Source: an uncultured Pseudomonadota bacterium
Lineage (GTDB): Bacteria > Myxococcota_A > UBA796 > GCA-2862545
NCBI GenBank assembly: GCA_903861005.1
Contig: CAIOSP010000195.1
Span: 1 to 35,862 of the forward strand
Length of the DNA stretch: 35,862 bases
Reading direction: 5' to 3'
This document shows, in pieces, positions 15,336-23,694 of the stretch (position 1 is its first letter; every line of letters starts with the position of its first letter). A program made the translations under genes and the position numbers. Under the pieces are notes generated by a model. It saw only the letters and a list, made by a program, of their open reading frames with translations. It was not told where the DNA came from and ran no database searches.

Positions 15336-16727
15336 CTACCAGTACACGAACTCCAGCTGGTACTTGTGGATCGAGTACGCGCTGTTCGTGAACAGGAAGG
15401 TGTCCCCGGTGCCGGGGTCACTCCACACGTCGAGGTACTCGCTGATCGAGTAGGTGGGGTTCACGTTGGCGACCGCAAACACGCTCGCGATGGCGCCGTC
15501 AGCCGAGTAGACCATGACCTCCGTCCCGGTCCGGCGGAAGTACATCCGGTCCTGCGCGTCGATCGCGAACCCCGTGTTCGTCTCAAGCGCCATCACCACC
15601 GGCGCCTCCGACACGAAGGTCCCGCCGTCAAAGATGTCGATGCGGTTGAGGTCGACGTCGAAGACGAACAGGCGCCCGGTGCTGTCGTACTCGGCGGTGT
15701 AAGGGCTGGTGAGCTGGCCCGGCTCCGTGCCAAACACGCCGAACTGCCCGACGTAGTCTGCGGTGGACTTGGTCGTGAGCAGCACCTCGTGCGCCGCCGC
15801 CGTCGCGATCGTGCCCATCGGCGAGAGGTTCTGCACGGACCCGTAGAGGTTGACCGTCGCCACCTCGTCGCCGACCTTCGACACCGCGAAGTGGTTCGCG
15901 CTGTTCAGGTTCGTCGAGTTGTTGAGCATCTTGTACGCGCCGACCAATGCGCCGTCGCCGTCGTACTTGCGCAGCACCCAATCGCCCCACACGTAGACGT
16001 CCCCGACCTCATCCACCTCGATGTCCATCGGGTTCGAGTAGGACCACTCCCGCAGGAAATTGCCATCGGGGTCCAGCTTCTGGACGCGGTCGTTCACGAA
16101 GTCGGCGGCGTAGACGTTGCCGTCGGCGTCCACCGCGATGTCGCCCACGTTGTCGAACTGGGCGTCGCCGGTGCCCTGCGTGCCGACCTCCCAGACCTCG
16201 GTCGCGACGATGTGCGGGACCTCTGGCTGACAGGTCGCGCTGCAGCCGTCGCCGTCGTCCTGGTTGGAGTCGTCACACGCCTCCTCGGCGTCGGTGACGC
16301 CGTCGCCGCATGCAGGCAGCGCGCAGTTCAAGCGGCAGGCATCGGGCGTGGTGTCGCTGTTCGCGGCGGCGTCATCACACGACTCGTCCGCGTCCATCAC
16401 GCCGTCACCGCACGTCGCCTCCACGCAGCTGGTGCGGCACGCGTCGGCGGTCGTGTCGCTGTTGGCGTCCCCGTCGTCGCAGACCTCGATGGTGAGCGGA
16501 TCGACGATCCCGTTTCCGCATGTCTCGTCGGACAGGCAGTCCGCCGAGCACCCATCGCCGCCCACGACGTTGCCGTCGTCGCACAGCTCGTCGTCGTCCA
16601 CCACGTCGTCGCCACACGCGGCGTCCGGGTTGGTGTCCGGATCCTCGGGCTTGCAGCCCGCCAGCGCAAACGTCGCCGCCAGCACCAGGACCAGCGGACT
16701 CACACGGAGAGACAGGTTCGGGACCAT
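15336..16727 (-). CDS. Lipoprotein with Myxococcus-type Cys-rich repeats and NHL-like propeller
   Basis: 463-aa exported lipoprotein. The ATG at 16727 has a strong AGGGAGGT site and yields a signal peptide with lipobox LAGC (Cys25). Residues ~38-170 contain four repeats of the Myxococcus Cys-rich type (CGDG...E.CDDGN...GDGCS..C), which are thought to form disulfides. Residues ~178-463 have NHL-like strands ([47 protein letters not shown]), suggesting a beta-propeller on the cell surface. Its ligand is unknown. The ribosome binding site lies in the 3' arm of a 9-bp hairpin, so translation may be controlled. A MORN-like fragment lies just downstream. Confidence 0.88.
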   Translation of the reverse strand: MVPNLSLRVSPLVLVLAATFALAGCKPEDPDTNPDAACGDDVVDDDELCDDGNVVGGDGCSADCLSDETCGNGIVDPLTIEVCDDGDANSDTTADACRTSCVEATCGDGVMDADESCDDAAANSDTTPDACRLNCALPACGDGVTDAEEACDDSNQDDGDGCSATCQPEVPHIVATEVWEVGTQGTGDAQFDNVGDIAVDADGNVYAADFVNDRVQKLDPDGNFLREWSYSNPMDIEVDEVGDVYVWGDWVLRKYDGDGALVGAYKMLNNSTNLNSANHFAVSKVGDEVATVNLYGSVQNLSPMGTIATAAAHEVLLTTKSTADYVGQFGVFGTEPGQLTSPYTAEYDSTGRLFVFDVDLNRIDIFDGGTFVSEAPVVMALETNTGFAIDAQDRMYFRRTGTEVMVYSADGAIASVFAVANVNPTYSISEYLDVWSDPGTGDTFLFTNSAYSIHKYQLEFVYW

Positions 16728-16734
16728 CGTAGAC

Positions 16735-16760
16735 CTCCCTTGGGTGGAGATCCAAGGGAG
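16735..16760 (-). promoter_or_regulatory. Hairpin sequestering the ribosome binding site of the 15336-16727 gene
   Basis: In the minus-strand transcript CUCCCUUGG pairs perfectly with CCAAGGGAG (16752-16760 with 16735-16743) around an 8-base loop. The 3' arm contains most of the AAGGGAGGU ribosome site and ends 7 bases before the ATG. When folded it should block ribosome entry. Such a fold suggests control by temperature, an RNA-binding protein, or a small RNA, but chance cannot be excluded. Confidence 0.55.
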
Positions 16761-16913
16761 CACCGGTCGAAGTGCGTCACCGCGGCGACGTCGCTGCGGC
16801 ACGAGCCTGCGCGCGCCAACCCCCGTCGGGATCAAGCGCCTTCGTGGGTGTGTCTCTGTCTCCAACTCGTGTTGCTGTGGGAGTGGAGCTGAGCAACGCG
16901 CATGCCACCTACG

Positions 16914-17345
16914 TCAGCGGCGGGTGGAAACCACGGCCTCCACCAGCCGCGCGTTCACCGCGCCGTACATGTCACCGTGGCGCGCCCCGAGCACCCGCGG
17001 CACCAGCGGCGCGAGCAGCCCGACGAAGGTCTCGTGGTGGGTGATCACGCAGCCGTCGCCGTCTGGCCGCAGCGTGAAGCCGTGCACCACGTCCAGCAGG
17101 CCGCGCACGCCGCCGCGCCACGCCAGCGCGCGGGCTGGCTCCACCGTCACCACGCGCACCGTCACGTGACGCGTCGCGCCGCGCGCGTGCAGCGCGAGCG
17201 TCCACCGCGCACCCAACTCCAGCGCCGCGGGCGACACCGGCGACACCGTGTTCCAGCGCGACCAACCCGGCAGGTCAGCGAGCACCGACCACACCGCCTC
17301 GCAGGGCGCGTCCACGCGGGTCTCAGCTAAAAAGCGCAGCGTCAT
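16914..17345 (-). CDS. SRPBCC/START-like domain protein
   Basis: 143-aa single-domain protein of the polyketide cyclase/dehydrase-like SRPBCC superfamily, which forms a deep hydrophobic pocket for ligands. Typical features are the N-terminal strand and helix with [19 protein letters not shown], a central Arg/Val-rich sheet, and the C-terminal long helix ([14 protein letters not shown]). Members often bind lipids or aromatic compounds, or act as coupled activators, and the ligand cannot be predicted. It is 35 bases downstream of the subtilase gene on the same strand, so the two could be co-transcribed. Confidence 0.8.
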   Translation of the reverse strand: MTLRFLAETRVDAPCEAVWSVLADLPGWSRWNTVSPVSPAALELGARWTLALHARGATRHVTVRVVTVEPARALAWRGGVRGLLDVVHGFTLRPDGDGCVITHHETFVGLLAPLVPRVLGARHGDMYGAVNARLVEAVVSTRR

Positions 17346-17380
17346 GCCGCCCGTCTATCGGGGGAGGACGCCGCGCGCGC

Positions 17381-19291
17381 TCACTGACCGATGCAGTACG
17401 TGGAGGTGCCGATCTTGCGGACCACGCGCCACCGGAACTGCGCGCCGTTCAGGCGCGAGGGCACCGTGTAGGTGATGTGCTCGGCGACGCCCGAACCCGC
17501 CGTCGAGCTGCCCGTGGCGCCCGTCCAGGTGGAGGTGCCCGCAGGCGCGGTCTCCAGGATGAAGTCCAGGTCCGCCGAGGTCGTCGTCCAGCGCAGGTAC
17601 TCGTCGAGCACGCGGCCGGTGGGCGCGGTGCCCAGGTTGTGGAAGGTGTTGAGCGTGGTGCTGATCGTGCCCGCGAAGTCGCAGGTGGACGAGGTGGAGG
17701 CGGTGATCGTCGCGGTGGTGCTCGCCTTGGCCGTCAGGCCCAGGTTGTCGGTGACGGTGAGCGTGACCGTGTAGGTGCCGGCCGTGGTCCAGGTGTGCGA
17801 GACCGCCGCACCCACCGCCGAGCCGCCGTCGCCGAAAGTCCAGGCGTAGCGGGCGATCGAGCCGTCGGCGTCCGACGACGACGCGCCGTTCAGGCTGCGC
17901 GCCACGCCGACCCGCGACGTGTACGGGCCGCCCGCCACCGCGGTGGGCGCCACGTTCGGGTGGTGCGCGGCGGTCCACGCCGTCAGCGCCTTGTCCACCT
18001 GGATGAGGCCCGCGCCGTAGGTCGTGTCCGCGCCCGCGGTGCCCAGGTCCAGGGCGTTGTTCTTGAGCATCGACTCGGCCTGCACGTTCGTCGCGCCCTT
18101 GGCCATCAGCATCGCGGCCGCGGCGGCCACGTGCGGCGACGCCATCGAGGTGCCCTCGTAGAAGTAGTAGCTCCAGCTGCCCGACAGCTTGGTCTCGGCC
18201 AGGATGCCGTCGTTGTAGCCGTCGGCGTTGGCGTCCACGCTGTTGTCGCCACCAGGCGCCACCAGGTCCAGCCCGGCGCCCTTGTTGGAGTAGGGCGCGA
18301 GCGTGTTGCGGTAGCCGGTCGCGCCCACCGACACGACGCCGGGGTCGGCCGCCGGGAAGTTGATCGTGGAGGCGGCGTCATTGCCGGCCGCGGCGGCGAC
18401 GAACACACCCGCGGCGTTCGCGGCCTGCATCGCGGAGGCCTCAGCCTGCGACGAGCTGGTCGAGCCGAGGCTCAAGTTGATCACCTTCGCGCCGTGGGAC
18501 ACCGCGTACTCGACGCCGAGGATGACGTTGGAGGTCAAGCCCGAACCATCCTGGTTCAGGACCTTCACCGGTAGGATGGTGGCGTTGTAGGCCAGGCCCG
18601 CAGCGCCGATGCCGTTGTTCGTCTTCTCGCCGATGGTGCTGGCGACGTGCGTGCCGTGGCCGTTGTCGTCGGCGGCGCTGGCGTCGTTGTTCACAAAGTC
18701 CCAGCCGGCGTTGAGGTGCGTGATGCCGTCGTTGGGCGACGTGCCCACGCCGGTGTCGATCACCGCCACCACCACGCCCAGACCGGTGGACATGGTCCAC
18801 GCCTTGTCCGCGCCGATCTTGTCGAGGTTCCACTGATTCTTGCGGAAGGGGTCGTTCACCGCGCTCGCGTGGCGCTCGTAGTCGAGCTCCGCGTAGGCGA
18901 CCGCGCCCGAGGCCTGCAGCCACTGCACCACGTCCATCGGCGACAGGCCGTCCGGAACACCGTACACGCCGCCGTCGATCAGCTGGAAGGCGGCGCGGCG
19001 AACGAGCGTGTGGCCCTGGACGGTGAGCTCCTTGGGGGCAAAGCCGAACGTGCCGACCAGCACGCGATCCTGCGCGAAGGCCTGCACGGCGGCGATGGAG
19101 CCGACCCGCGGCGCATCGCTCGGGTCGGCGACCACCGCTTCGGGCGCCATGTCGGTGTCCTCGGCAGCAGTCGCGGTGTCGACCGCGTCCGGCGAGAGAG
19201 GCTCGACGATCTCCTCGGTGGCGTCCGTCGGCAGCAGCTCCACGGGAGCGTTGCAGGCGACGAGAGCGAGGAGGAGGAGGGGACGACGCAT
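17381..19291 (-). CDS. Subtilisin-like serine protease (S8) lipoprotein with PKD domain
   Basis: 636-aa exported protease. The signal peptide ends in lipobox LVAC (Cys13), followed by an acidic Asp/Thr-rich linker. Residues ~65-140 look like an inhibitor I9-type prodomain. The catalytic domain has Asp179 in VVAVIDTGVG, His212 in DNGHGTHVAS, the oxyanion Asn304 in AAAGND, and Ser382 in EGTSMASPHVAAAAA, so the triad is complete. A PKD domain follows at about residues 445-530 (YAWTFGDGG, YTVTLTVTDN), then a ~100-residue C-terminal domain with two Cys. It probably degrades proteins outside the cell or at the surface, as expected for a predatory or scavenging bacterium, although that lifestyle is inference. 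It is followed closely by the SRPBCC gene. Confidence 0.95.
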   Translation of the reverse strand: MRRPLLLLALVACNAPVELLPTDATEEIVEPLSPDAVDTATAAEDTDMAPEAVVADPSDAPRVGSIAAVQAFAQDRVLVGTFGFAPKELTVQGHTLVRRAAFQLIDGGVYGVPDGLSPMDVVQWLQASGAVAYAELDYERHASAVNDPFRKNQWNLDKIGADKAWTMSTGLGVVVAVIDTGVGTSPNDGITHLNAGWDFVNNDASAADDNGHGTHVASTIGEKTNNGIGAAGLAYNATILPVKVLNQDGSGLTSNVILGVEYAVSHGAKVINLSLGSTSSSQAEASAMQAANAAGVFVAAAAGNDAASTINFPAADPGVVSVGATGYRNTLAPYSNKGAGLDLVAPGGDNSVDANADGYNDGILAETKLSGSWSYYFYEGTSMASPHVAAAAAMLMAKGATNVQAESMLKNNALDLGTAGADTTYGAGLIQVDKALTAWTAAHHPNVAPTAVAGGPYTSRVGVARSLNGASSSDADGSIARYAWTFGDGGSAVGAAVSHTWTTAGTYTVTLTVTDNLGLTAKASTTATITASTSSTCDFAGTISTTLNTFHNLGTAPTGRVLDEYLRWTTTSADLDFILETAPAGTSTWTGATGSSTAGSGVAEHITYTVPSRLNGAQFRWRVVRKIGTSTYCIGQ

Positions 19292-19452
19292 CGGAGACTC
19301 CGCACGGTGGCTGGGCTTGCAAGGCCTCGCGCACCGTCCTTCATCTCATCGTGGCGCCTCCGCGGGATTTGGAGGGCGTTCCACGTCCCGACGACTCGAT
19401 CTCTCGATCGACCTCGTGAATTGCCCGATCCGGCGATCCCGCGCGCGGACGC

Positions 19453-21246
19453 CTACGCGACCAGGTCGCGCGTCTGCGTCTGGTCCGTCGCCAGAGTCGA
19501 CAGGTCACCTTCGGGGAGGCCCGACTCGCGCGCGCGAAGCAGGCGGCGCAAGATCTTCCCGGTGCGCGTGCGCGGCAGCGCGGGCACGAAGTCGAGCTCC
19601 TTAGGCGCCACCGTAGGACCCAAGCGCGTGCGCGCGATCGACAAGACCTCTCGGCGGATCTGGTCGGTCGCCTCGAAGCCGGGCTTGAGGACCACGAACG
19701 CCTTGAGGAGCTGGCCAGTGTGCGTGTCCGGCTTGCCGATCACCGCCACCTCGGCGACCGCCGCGTGGCTGAGCAGCGCGCCCTCGGCCTCCACCGGGCT
19801 CACGCGCACGCCCGAGGTGACGATCATGTCCTCAGCGCGACCGAGGAACCACACGAACCCGTCCCCGTCCATGCGGGCCTGATCGCCAGACAGGTACCAC
19901 CCGCCCTCCACGACGGGCGGCGTCGTGGCGCCGCGCACGGTGCCCAAGGACATCGAAGGCCACGGCACGTGCACGGCGAGCTCACCGTCCTCGCCCAACG
20001 GCGCCTCCACCAGCGCGCCCGTTGCGTCCCGCTGGAGCACCGCCACCGTCACGCCCGGGAGCGCGCGACCCATCGAACCGGGCCGCACCTCGACGCCCGC
20101 GTAGTTGGCGATCAACACGCCGCCCGCTTCGGTCTGCGCCCACCCGTCGTGGATCGCCAGCCCGTAGGTGTCGAGCCCCCACAGCACGGCCTCGGGGCTG
20201 AGCGGCTCGCCATGGCACGCGACGAAGCGCAGGTGACGCGCAGGCCCCGCGGAGCGCGTCTCCATGCTCGCCCGCATCATCGCGCGCACCACCGCGGGCG
20301 TGGTGTCCCACACGCACACGCGCTCCTCAGACAAGATCCGCGCGTAGCGCTGCACGTCCACGTCACCCTGATCCATCACCACCGTCAGCCCGTGCGACAG
20401 CGGCGCGAGCAGGCCGTAGGCGACGCCGCTCAACGTGCTCGGGTCGGCGGTGCACCACACGGTGTCGTCGGGGTGCAGGTCCAGCGCGTACCAAGCGCCC
20501 GTGTGGTGCACGACGATCGCTTCGTGCGGCAGGAGCACGCCCTTGGGCGCGCCGGTCGCGCCGCTGGTGAACAGCAGCAGCGCGGGCGAGCGGGGGTCGG
20601 TGGTCGGCACGTCAAAGGTCGAGCTGGCATCCGCGAGCAGCGACGCCAGATCCAGCGTGTCGGCCGGGAGCTCCTCGGGCGGCACCGGCCCGCCGTCCTC
20701 GCCGATCAACAACACGTGGCGCAGCGTGGGCACCGCGGCGCGGATCGGTTCGACGCGCTCTCGGTACAGCGTCGGCGTGGTCACCAGCACCGCGGCGTCA
20801 CCCGCGCGCAGGTCCTGACGAACGCTCTCCGCGCTCGACTTGCAGCAGAGCGGACACACGACCGCGCCGAGCTTGAGGCCGCCGACCAGCGCGATCGTCA
20901 GCTCCGGGAGGCGGCCACACACCAGAAACACGCGCTCGCCGCGACCGACGCCAAGGTCCAACAGGGCGTTGGCGAACCGCGCGCTCTCCCCGGCGAGGTC
21001 GCCGTAGGTCAGCTCGCGCCGCCGGTCGGTCCGACCGATCCAGCGAATCGCCACCTTGTCGCCCAGGCCACCGTCCACATGTCGATCGACGACCTCCACG
21101 GCCATGTTCAGGCCGCCGTCCGGCTGCCCGATGAGCCCGCTGCGCGCCCCCTCCCAGGTGAAGGCGAGGCGCTCGGCGTCGTAGTCGACCAAGTTTGGTC
21201 TGACCGCGTGAAGCGAAAGCTCCTTGAGGATGCTCTCGTAGGTCAT
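19453..21246 (-). CDS. AMP-dependent acyl-CoA synthetase, AcsA-like
   Basis: 597-aa adenylate-forming ligase that would activate acetate or a related short acid to its CoA thioester. The ATG at 21246 has GGAG close upstream; longer readings are poorly coding. Features in order: ELTYGDLAGESARFANALL (~78-96), P-loop TSGATGAPKG (227-236; Ala230 where Thr is usual), WCTADPSTLSGVAYGLLAPL (264-283), GWAQTEAGG (368-376), the Asp455 motif YLSGDQA, and Lys564 in PRTRTGKILRR, the lysine needed for adenylation and often acetylated. The tail PEGDLSTL is typical of AcsA-type acetate-CoA ligases. It is divergent from a TetR-type regulator gene 131 bases away, which may control it. Confidence 0.92.
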   Translation of the reverse strand: MTYESILKELSLHAVRPNLVDYDAERLAFTWEGARSGLIGQPDGGLNMAVEVVDRHVDGGLGDKVAIRWIGRTDRRRELTYGDLAGESARFANALLDLGVGRGERVFLVCGRLPELTIALVGGLKLGAVVCPLCCKSSAESVRQDLRAGDAAVLVTTPTLYRERVEPIRAAVPTLRHVLLIGEDGGPVPPEELPADTLDLASLLADASSTFDVPTTDPRSPALLLFTSGATGAPKGVLLPHEAIVVHHTGAWYALDLHPDDTVWCTADPSTLSGVAYGLLAPLSHGLTVVMDQGDVDVQRYARILSEERVCVWDTTPAVVRAMMRASMETRSAGPARHLRFVACHGEPLSPEAVLWGLDTYGLAIHDGWAQTEAGGVLIANYAGVEVRPGSMGRALPGVTVAVLQRDATGALVEAPLGEDGELAVHVPWPSMSLGTVRGATTPPVVEGGWYLSGDQARMDGDGFVWFLGRAEDMIVTSGVRVSPVEAEGALLSHAAVAEVAVIGKPDTHTGQLLKAFVVLKPGFEATDQIRREVLSIARTRLGPTVAPKELDFVPALPRTRTGKILRRLLRARESGLPEGDLSTLATDQTQTRDLVA

Positions 21247-21377
21247 GGGAACTCCGACGTCGCCAATCACAAAGCAAAGGGTGTGCCTATCGGCAGAGCG
21301 CGCCGACGATCGCGGCCCCGGCGCGTTGAGCGGAGCCGACGCGCACGCTACAGCCCAGCCGAGCAAAGGCGGCGCAG

Positions 21378-21974
21378 GTGCCCAAGATCGTCGATCACGA
21401 CAAGCAGCGTGAAGCGCTCCTCGACGCGAGCTTCCGTTTGTTCGCCGAGGGCGGCTACGACGCCGCGACCATGCGCAAGATCGCGGCGGCTGCGGGCGTG
21501 AGCACCGGCGCGCTCTACCACTACTTCCCCGACAAGCCGTCGATCCTGGCCGCCATGTTCGACCTGCTCACCCGCCGCGACATCGCGCGTGTGCAGGGTC
21601 AGCTGCCGCTGGAGGCGCCGGTGCCCGCGCGCATCGCGGCGCTGTTCGCGTTCCTGCGCGAGAACGTCGAGTACCTGCGCGCGCTCTTGAGCCTGGCGCT
21701 CGAGGTCTACCGGCACGAGCCGGGCAGCGCGTCGCGCGCGTACGTGCAGACCGCGCTGCGGAGCTATCGGACGGCCATGGCCGACATTCTGGGCGTCGAC
21801 GGCACGCTGGCCGAGATGGCGTTCACCTTCCTGCTCGGATCGCTCACCTACGGCACGCTCGACCCCGACGGCCTGGACCTGGCGCAGGCGGAGACGTTTG
21901 TGCAGGGCGTGTGGACCCGCTTCGCCGCGGCTCAGGGCGGGCCCGTGCCTGCGTCAGGCTCCGCCGCGGGGTAA
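21378..21974 (+). CDS. TetR/AcrR family transcriptional regulator
   Basis: 198-aa repressor. It begins with a GTG at 21378 and the standard TetR N-terminal helix-turn-helix: REALLDASFRLFAEGGYDAATMRKIAAAAGVSTGALYHYFPDKPSIL (residues ~10-56). The remaining helices form the ligand pocket and dimer surface; the ligand cannot be inferred. It is divergent from the AcsA-like gene, a common arrangement for a regulator and its target, and lies 25 bases upstream of the glycosyltransferase gene on the same strand, which it may also regulate. No obvious long palindrome is present in the divergent gap. Confidence 0.9.
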   Translation: MPKIVDHDKQREALLDASFRLFAEGGYDAATMRKIAAAAGVSTGALYHYFPDKPSILAAMFDLLTRRDIARVQGQLPLEAPVPARIAALFAFLRENVEYLRALLSLALEVYRHEPGSASRAYVQTALRSYRTAMADILGVDGTLAEMAFTFLLGSLTYGTLDPDGLDLAQAETFVQGVWTRFAAAQGGPVPASGSAAG

Positions 21975-21999
21975 GGGCCGCTCGCTGCGGGGGGACGCC

Positions 22000-23694
22000 A
22001 TGGACGACACGCAACCGACCGACCGGTCGGCTCGGTGGCTGTGGATCATCCTGCCCGTCGCCGCCGTGATGCTGTTCGCGGGCTGGTGGACCTTCCGCTT
22101 CCTGTGCGACGACGCGTACATCGCGTTCCGCTACATCGGGAACCGCCACCTGGGCTGGGGCTACACCTGGAACCCGCCGCCCTTCCGCCCGGTCGAGGGC
22201 TACACGAGCTTCCTGTGGGTGGTGCTGCTCGACGCGATCTGGACGCTCACCGGAAAGGACCCTCCGGCGACCGCCAACACGGTGAGCCTGGTGTTCGCGG
22301 CGGGCTCGGTGGCGCTGACGGCGGCCATGGCATGGTCGTCCGCCGGGCGCGCGTGGGCGGGCGCGCGGGCGGGCATGGTCGCGCTGGTGCTGTGGGGCGT
22401 GCTCACCAACCGCACCTTCCTGACCTGGACCACGTCGGGCCTGGAGACGCCGCTCTTTGTCTTCCTGGTGCTGCTGTGGACGTGGATCGCGCTCTACGCG
22501 CGGCGCGGCGCCGCGTGGCCGTTCGCGCTGATGGGCACCACGGCGCTGGTGGCGCTCACGCGGCCGGATGGCCTGCTCTACATGGCGGCGGCGCTCGTGA
22601 TGTTCGCCGCCGAGGCGTGGCGGCGCGGCCCCAAGTGGCGTGACCTGGTGGGCCTGACGCCGCTGCTCCTGATCGTCGCACACCTGCTGTGGCGTCACGC
22701 GACCTACGGCGCCTGGCTGCCCAACACGTACTACGCCAAGACCCTGGGCGCGTGGTGGCCGCGGGCGGGCCTGACCTACCTGGCGCTGTTCGCGCTGCAG
22801 TACTTGTGGTGGCTGTGGCTGCCGGTCGCGTTCATGGCGTGGCGCACGCGCCGCACGCAGGGCCCGTACAACGTCCGCGAGCACGCCGCGTCCATCGTGG
22901 CGGTGCTCACGCTGATGGCGGAGATCGCGTACTACACGGTGGTCACCGGCGGCGATCACTTCGAGTTTCGTGTGTTCGCGCACCTGCCGCCGCTGCTGTT
23001 CGTGGCGCTCGCCGTGCTGGCCGACCGCGCGCAGATCACGCGCGCTCGCCAGGTCGTGATGTTCCTCAGCTTCACCGCCGCGGGCTGGATCCTGCCGTGG
23101 ACCGACTGGGCGTCGCAGCGCGCCGTCACCGACCGCGACCACATCTTCCGGCTCGACACGCGCATCGAAGGCACGCTCTGGCCGCTGTGGCCCTATGTGT
23201 GGGTGGCCGAGGAATTCCAGAGCTGGCTGGTGAACCAGAGCATCTGCGCCCCGTGGCAGACGCACAAGTGGTTCGCGATCAGCCAGGCCGGCATGATGCC
23301 GTCGCGCCCCGACAGCCTGGAGTTCGCGGACCCCGACGACTGGGCCGAGGACGCCAGCGGCCCCTCCGCCTTCCCCGTCACCGTGGTCAGCTCAGTGGGC
23401 GTGATCGGCTGGCGGCTGCCCTACGTGGCGGTGATCGATGAGCTGGGCCTGAACGACTACGTCGTCGCGCGCACGCCCATCCCCCCCGACCGCGCGTGGC
23501 GCATGGCCCACACCCGCCGCCCGCCCGCTGGCTACACGGCCTGCTTTGCGCCCGACGTCACCGCGACCGAGGGCCCCAAGCTCAAGGACCGCAAGGCCGA
23601 GGTCACCGCCGACAGCATCCGCGCCTGCGAGGACCTGTGGTGGGGAAAGACCGACCGCGGCGAGCTGCCGAACAAGGCCGCCAAGGGCGACTGA
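22000..23694 (+). CDS. AftB-like GT-C membrane glycosyltransferase
   Basis: 564-aa inner-membrane protein with about ten hydrophobic segments and an extracytoplasmic C-terminal region. The start is the ATG at 22000. The first loop has the acidic pair Asp37-Asp38 in CDDAYIAFRYIGN, then GWGYTWNPPPFRPVEGYTSFLWVVLLD, and the tail holds LPYVAVIDELGLNDYVVART. This combination (DDAyI-fRy, G-WN, EGYT-fLW and a C-terminal D-LGLND) is the pattern of AftB-type arabinofuranosyltransferases of mycobacteria and their relatives elsewhere, which use polyprenyl-phosphate sugars. The sugar and acceptor in this Gram-negative setting (probably an outer envelope glycan) are unknown. Its stop directly abuts the stop of the convergent 497-aa gene. 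Confidence 0.78.
   Translation: MDDTQPTDRSARWLWIILPVAAVMLFAGWWTFRFLCDDAYIAFRYIGNRHLGWGYTWNPPPFRPVEGYTSFLWVVLLDAIWTLTGKDPPATANTVSLVFAAGSVALTAAMAWSSAGRAWAGARAGMVALVLWGVLTNRTFLTWTTSGLETPLFVFLVLLWTWIALYARRGAAWPFALMGTTALVALTRPDGLLYMAAALVMFAAEAWRRGPKWRDLVGLTPLLLIVAHLLWRHATYGAWLPNTYYAKTLGAWWPRAGLTYLALFALQYLWWLWLPVAFMAWRTRRTQGPYNVREHAASIVAVLTLMAEIAYYTVVTGGDHFEFRVFAHLPPLLFVALAVLADRAQITRARQVVMFLSFTAAGWILPWTDWASQRAVTDRDHIFRLDTRIEGTLWPLWPYVWVAEEFQSWLVNQSICAPWQTHKWFAISQAGMMPSRPDSLEFADPDDWAEDASGPSAFPVTVVSSVGVIGWRLPYVAVIDELGLNDYVVARTPIPPDRAWRMAHTRRPPAGYTACFAPDVTATEGPKLKDRKAEVTADSIRACEDLWWGKTDRGELPNKAAKGD

Noticed and set aside
21247-21377. Operator search between the TetR-type regulator and the AcsA-like gene
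   Set aside because: Only an 8-base CGACGTCG palindrome at 21255-21262 was found, too short in this GC background to support a site.
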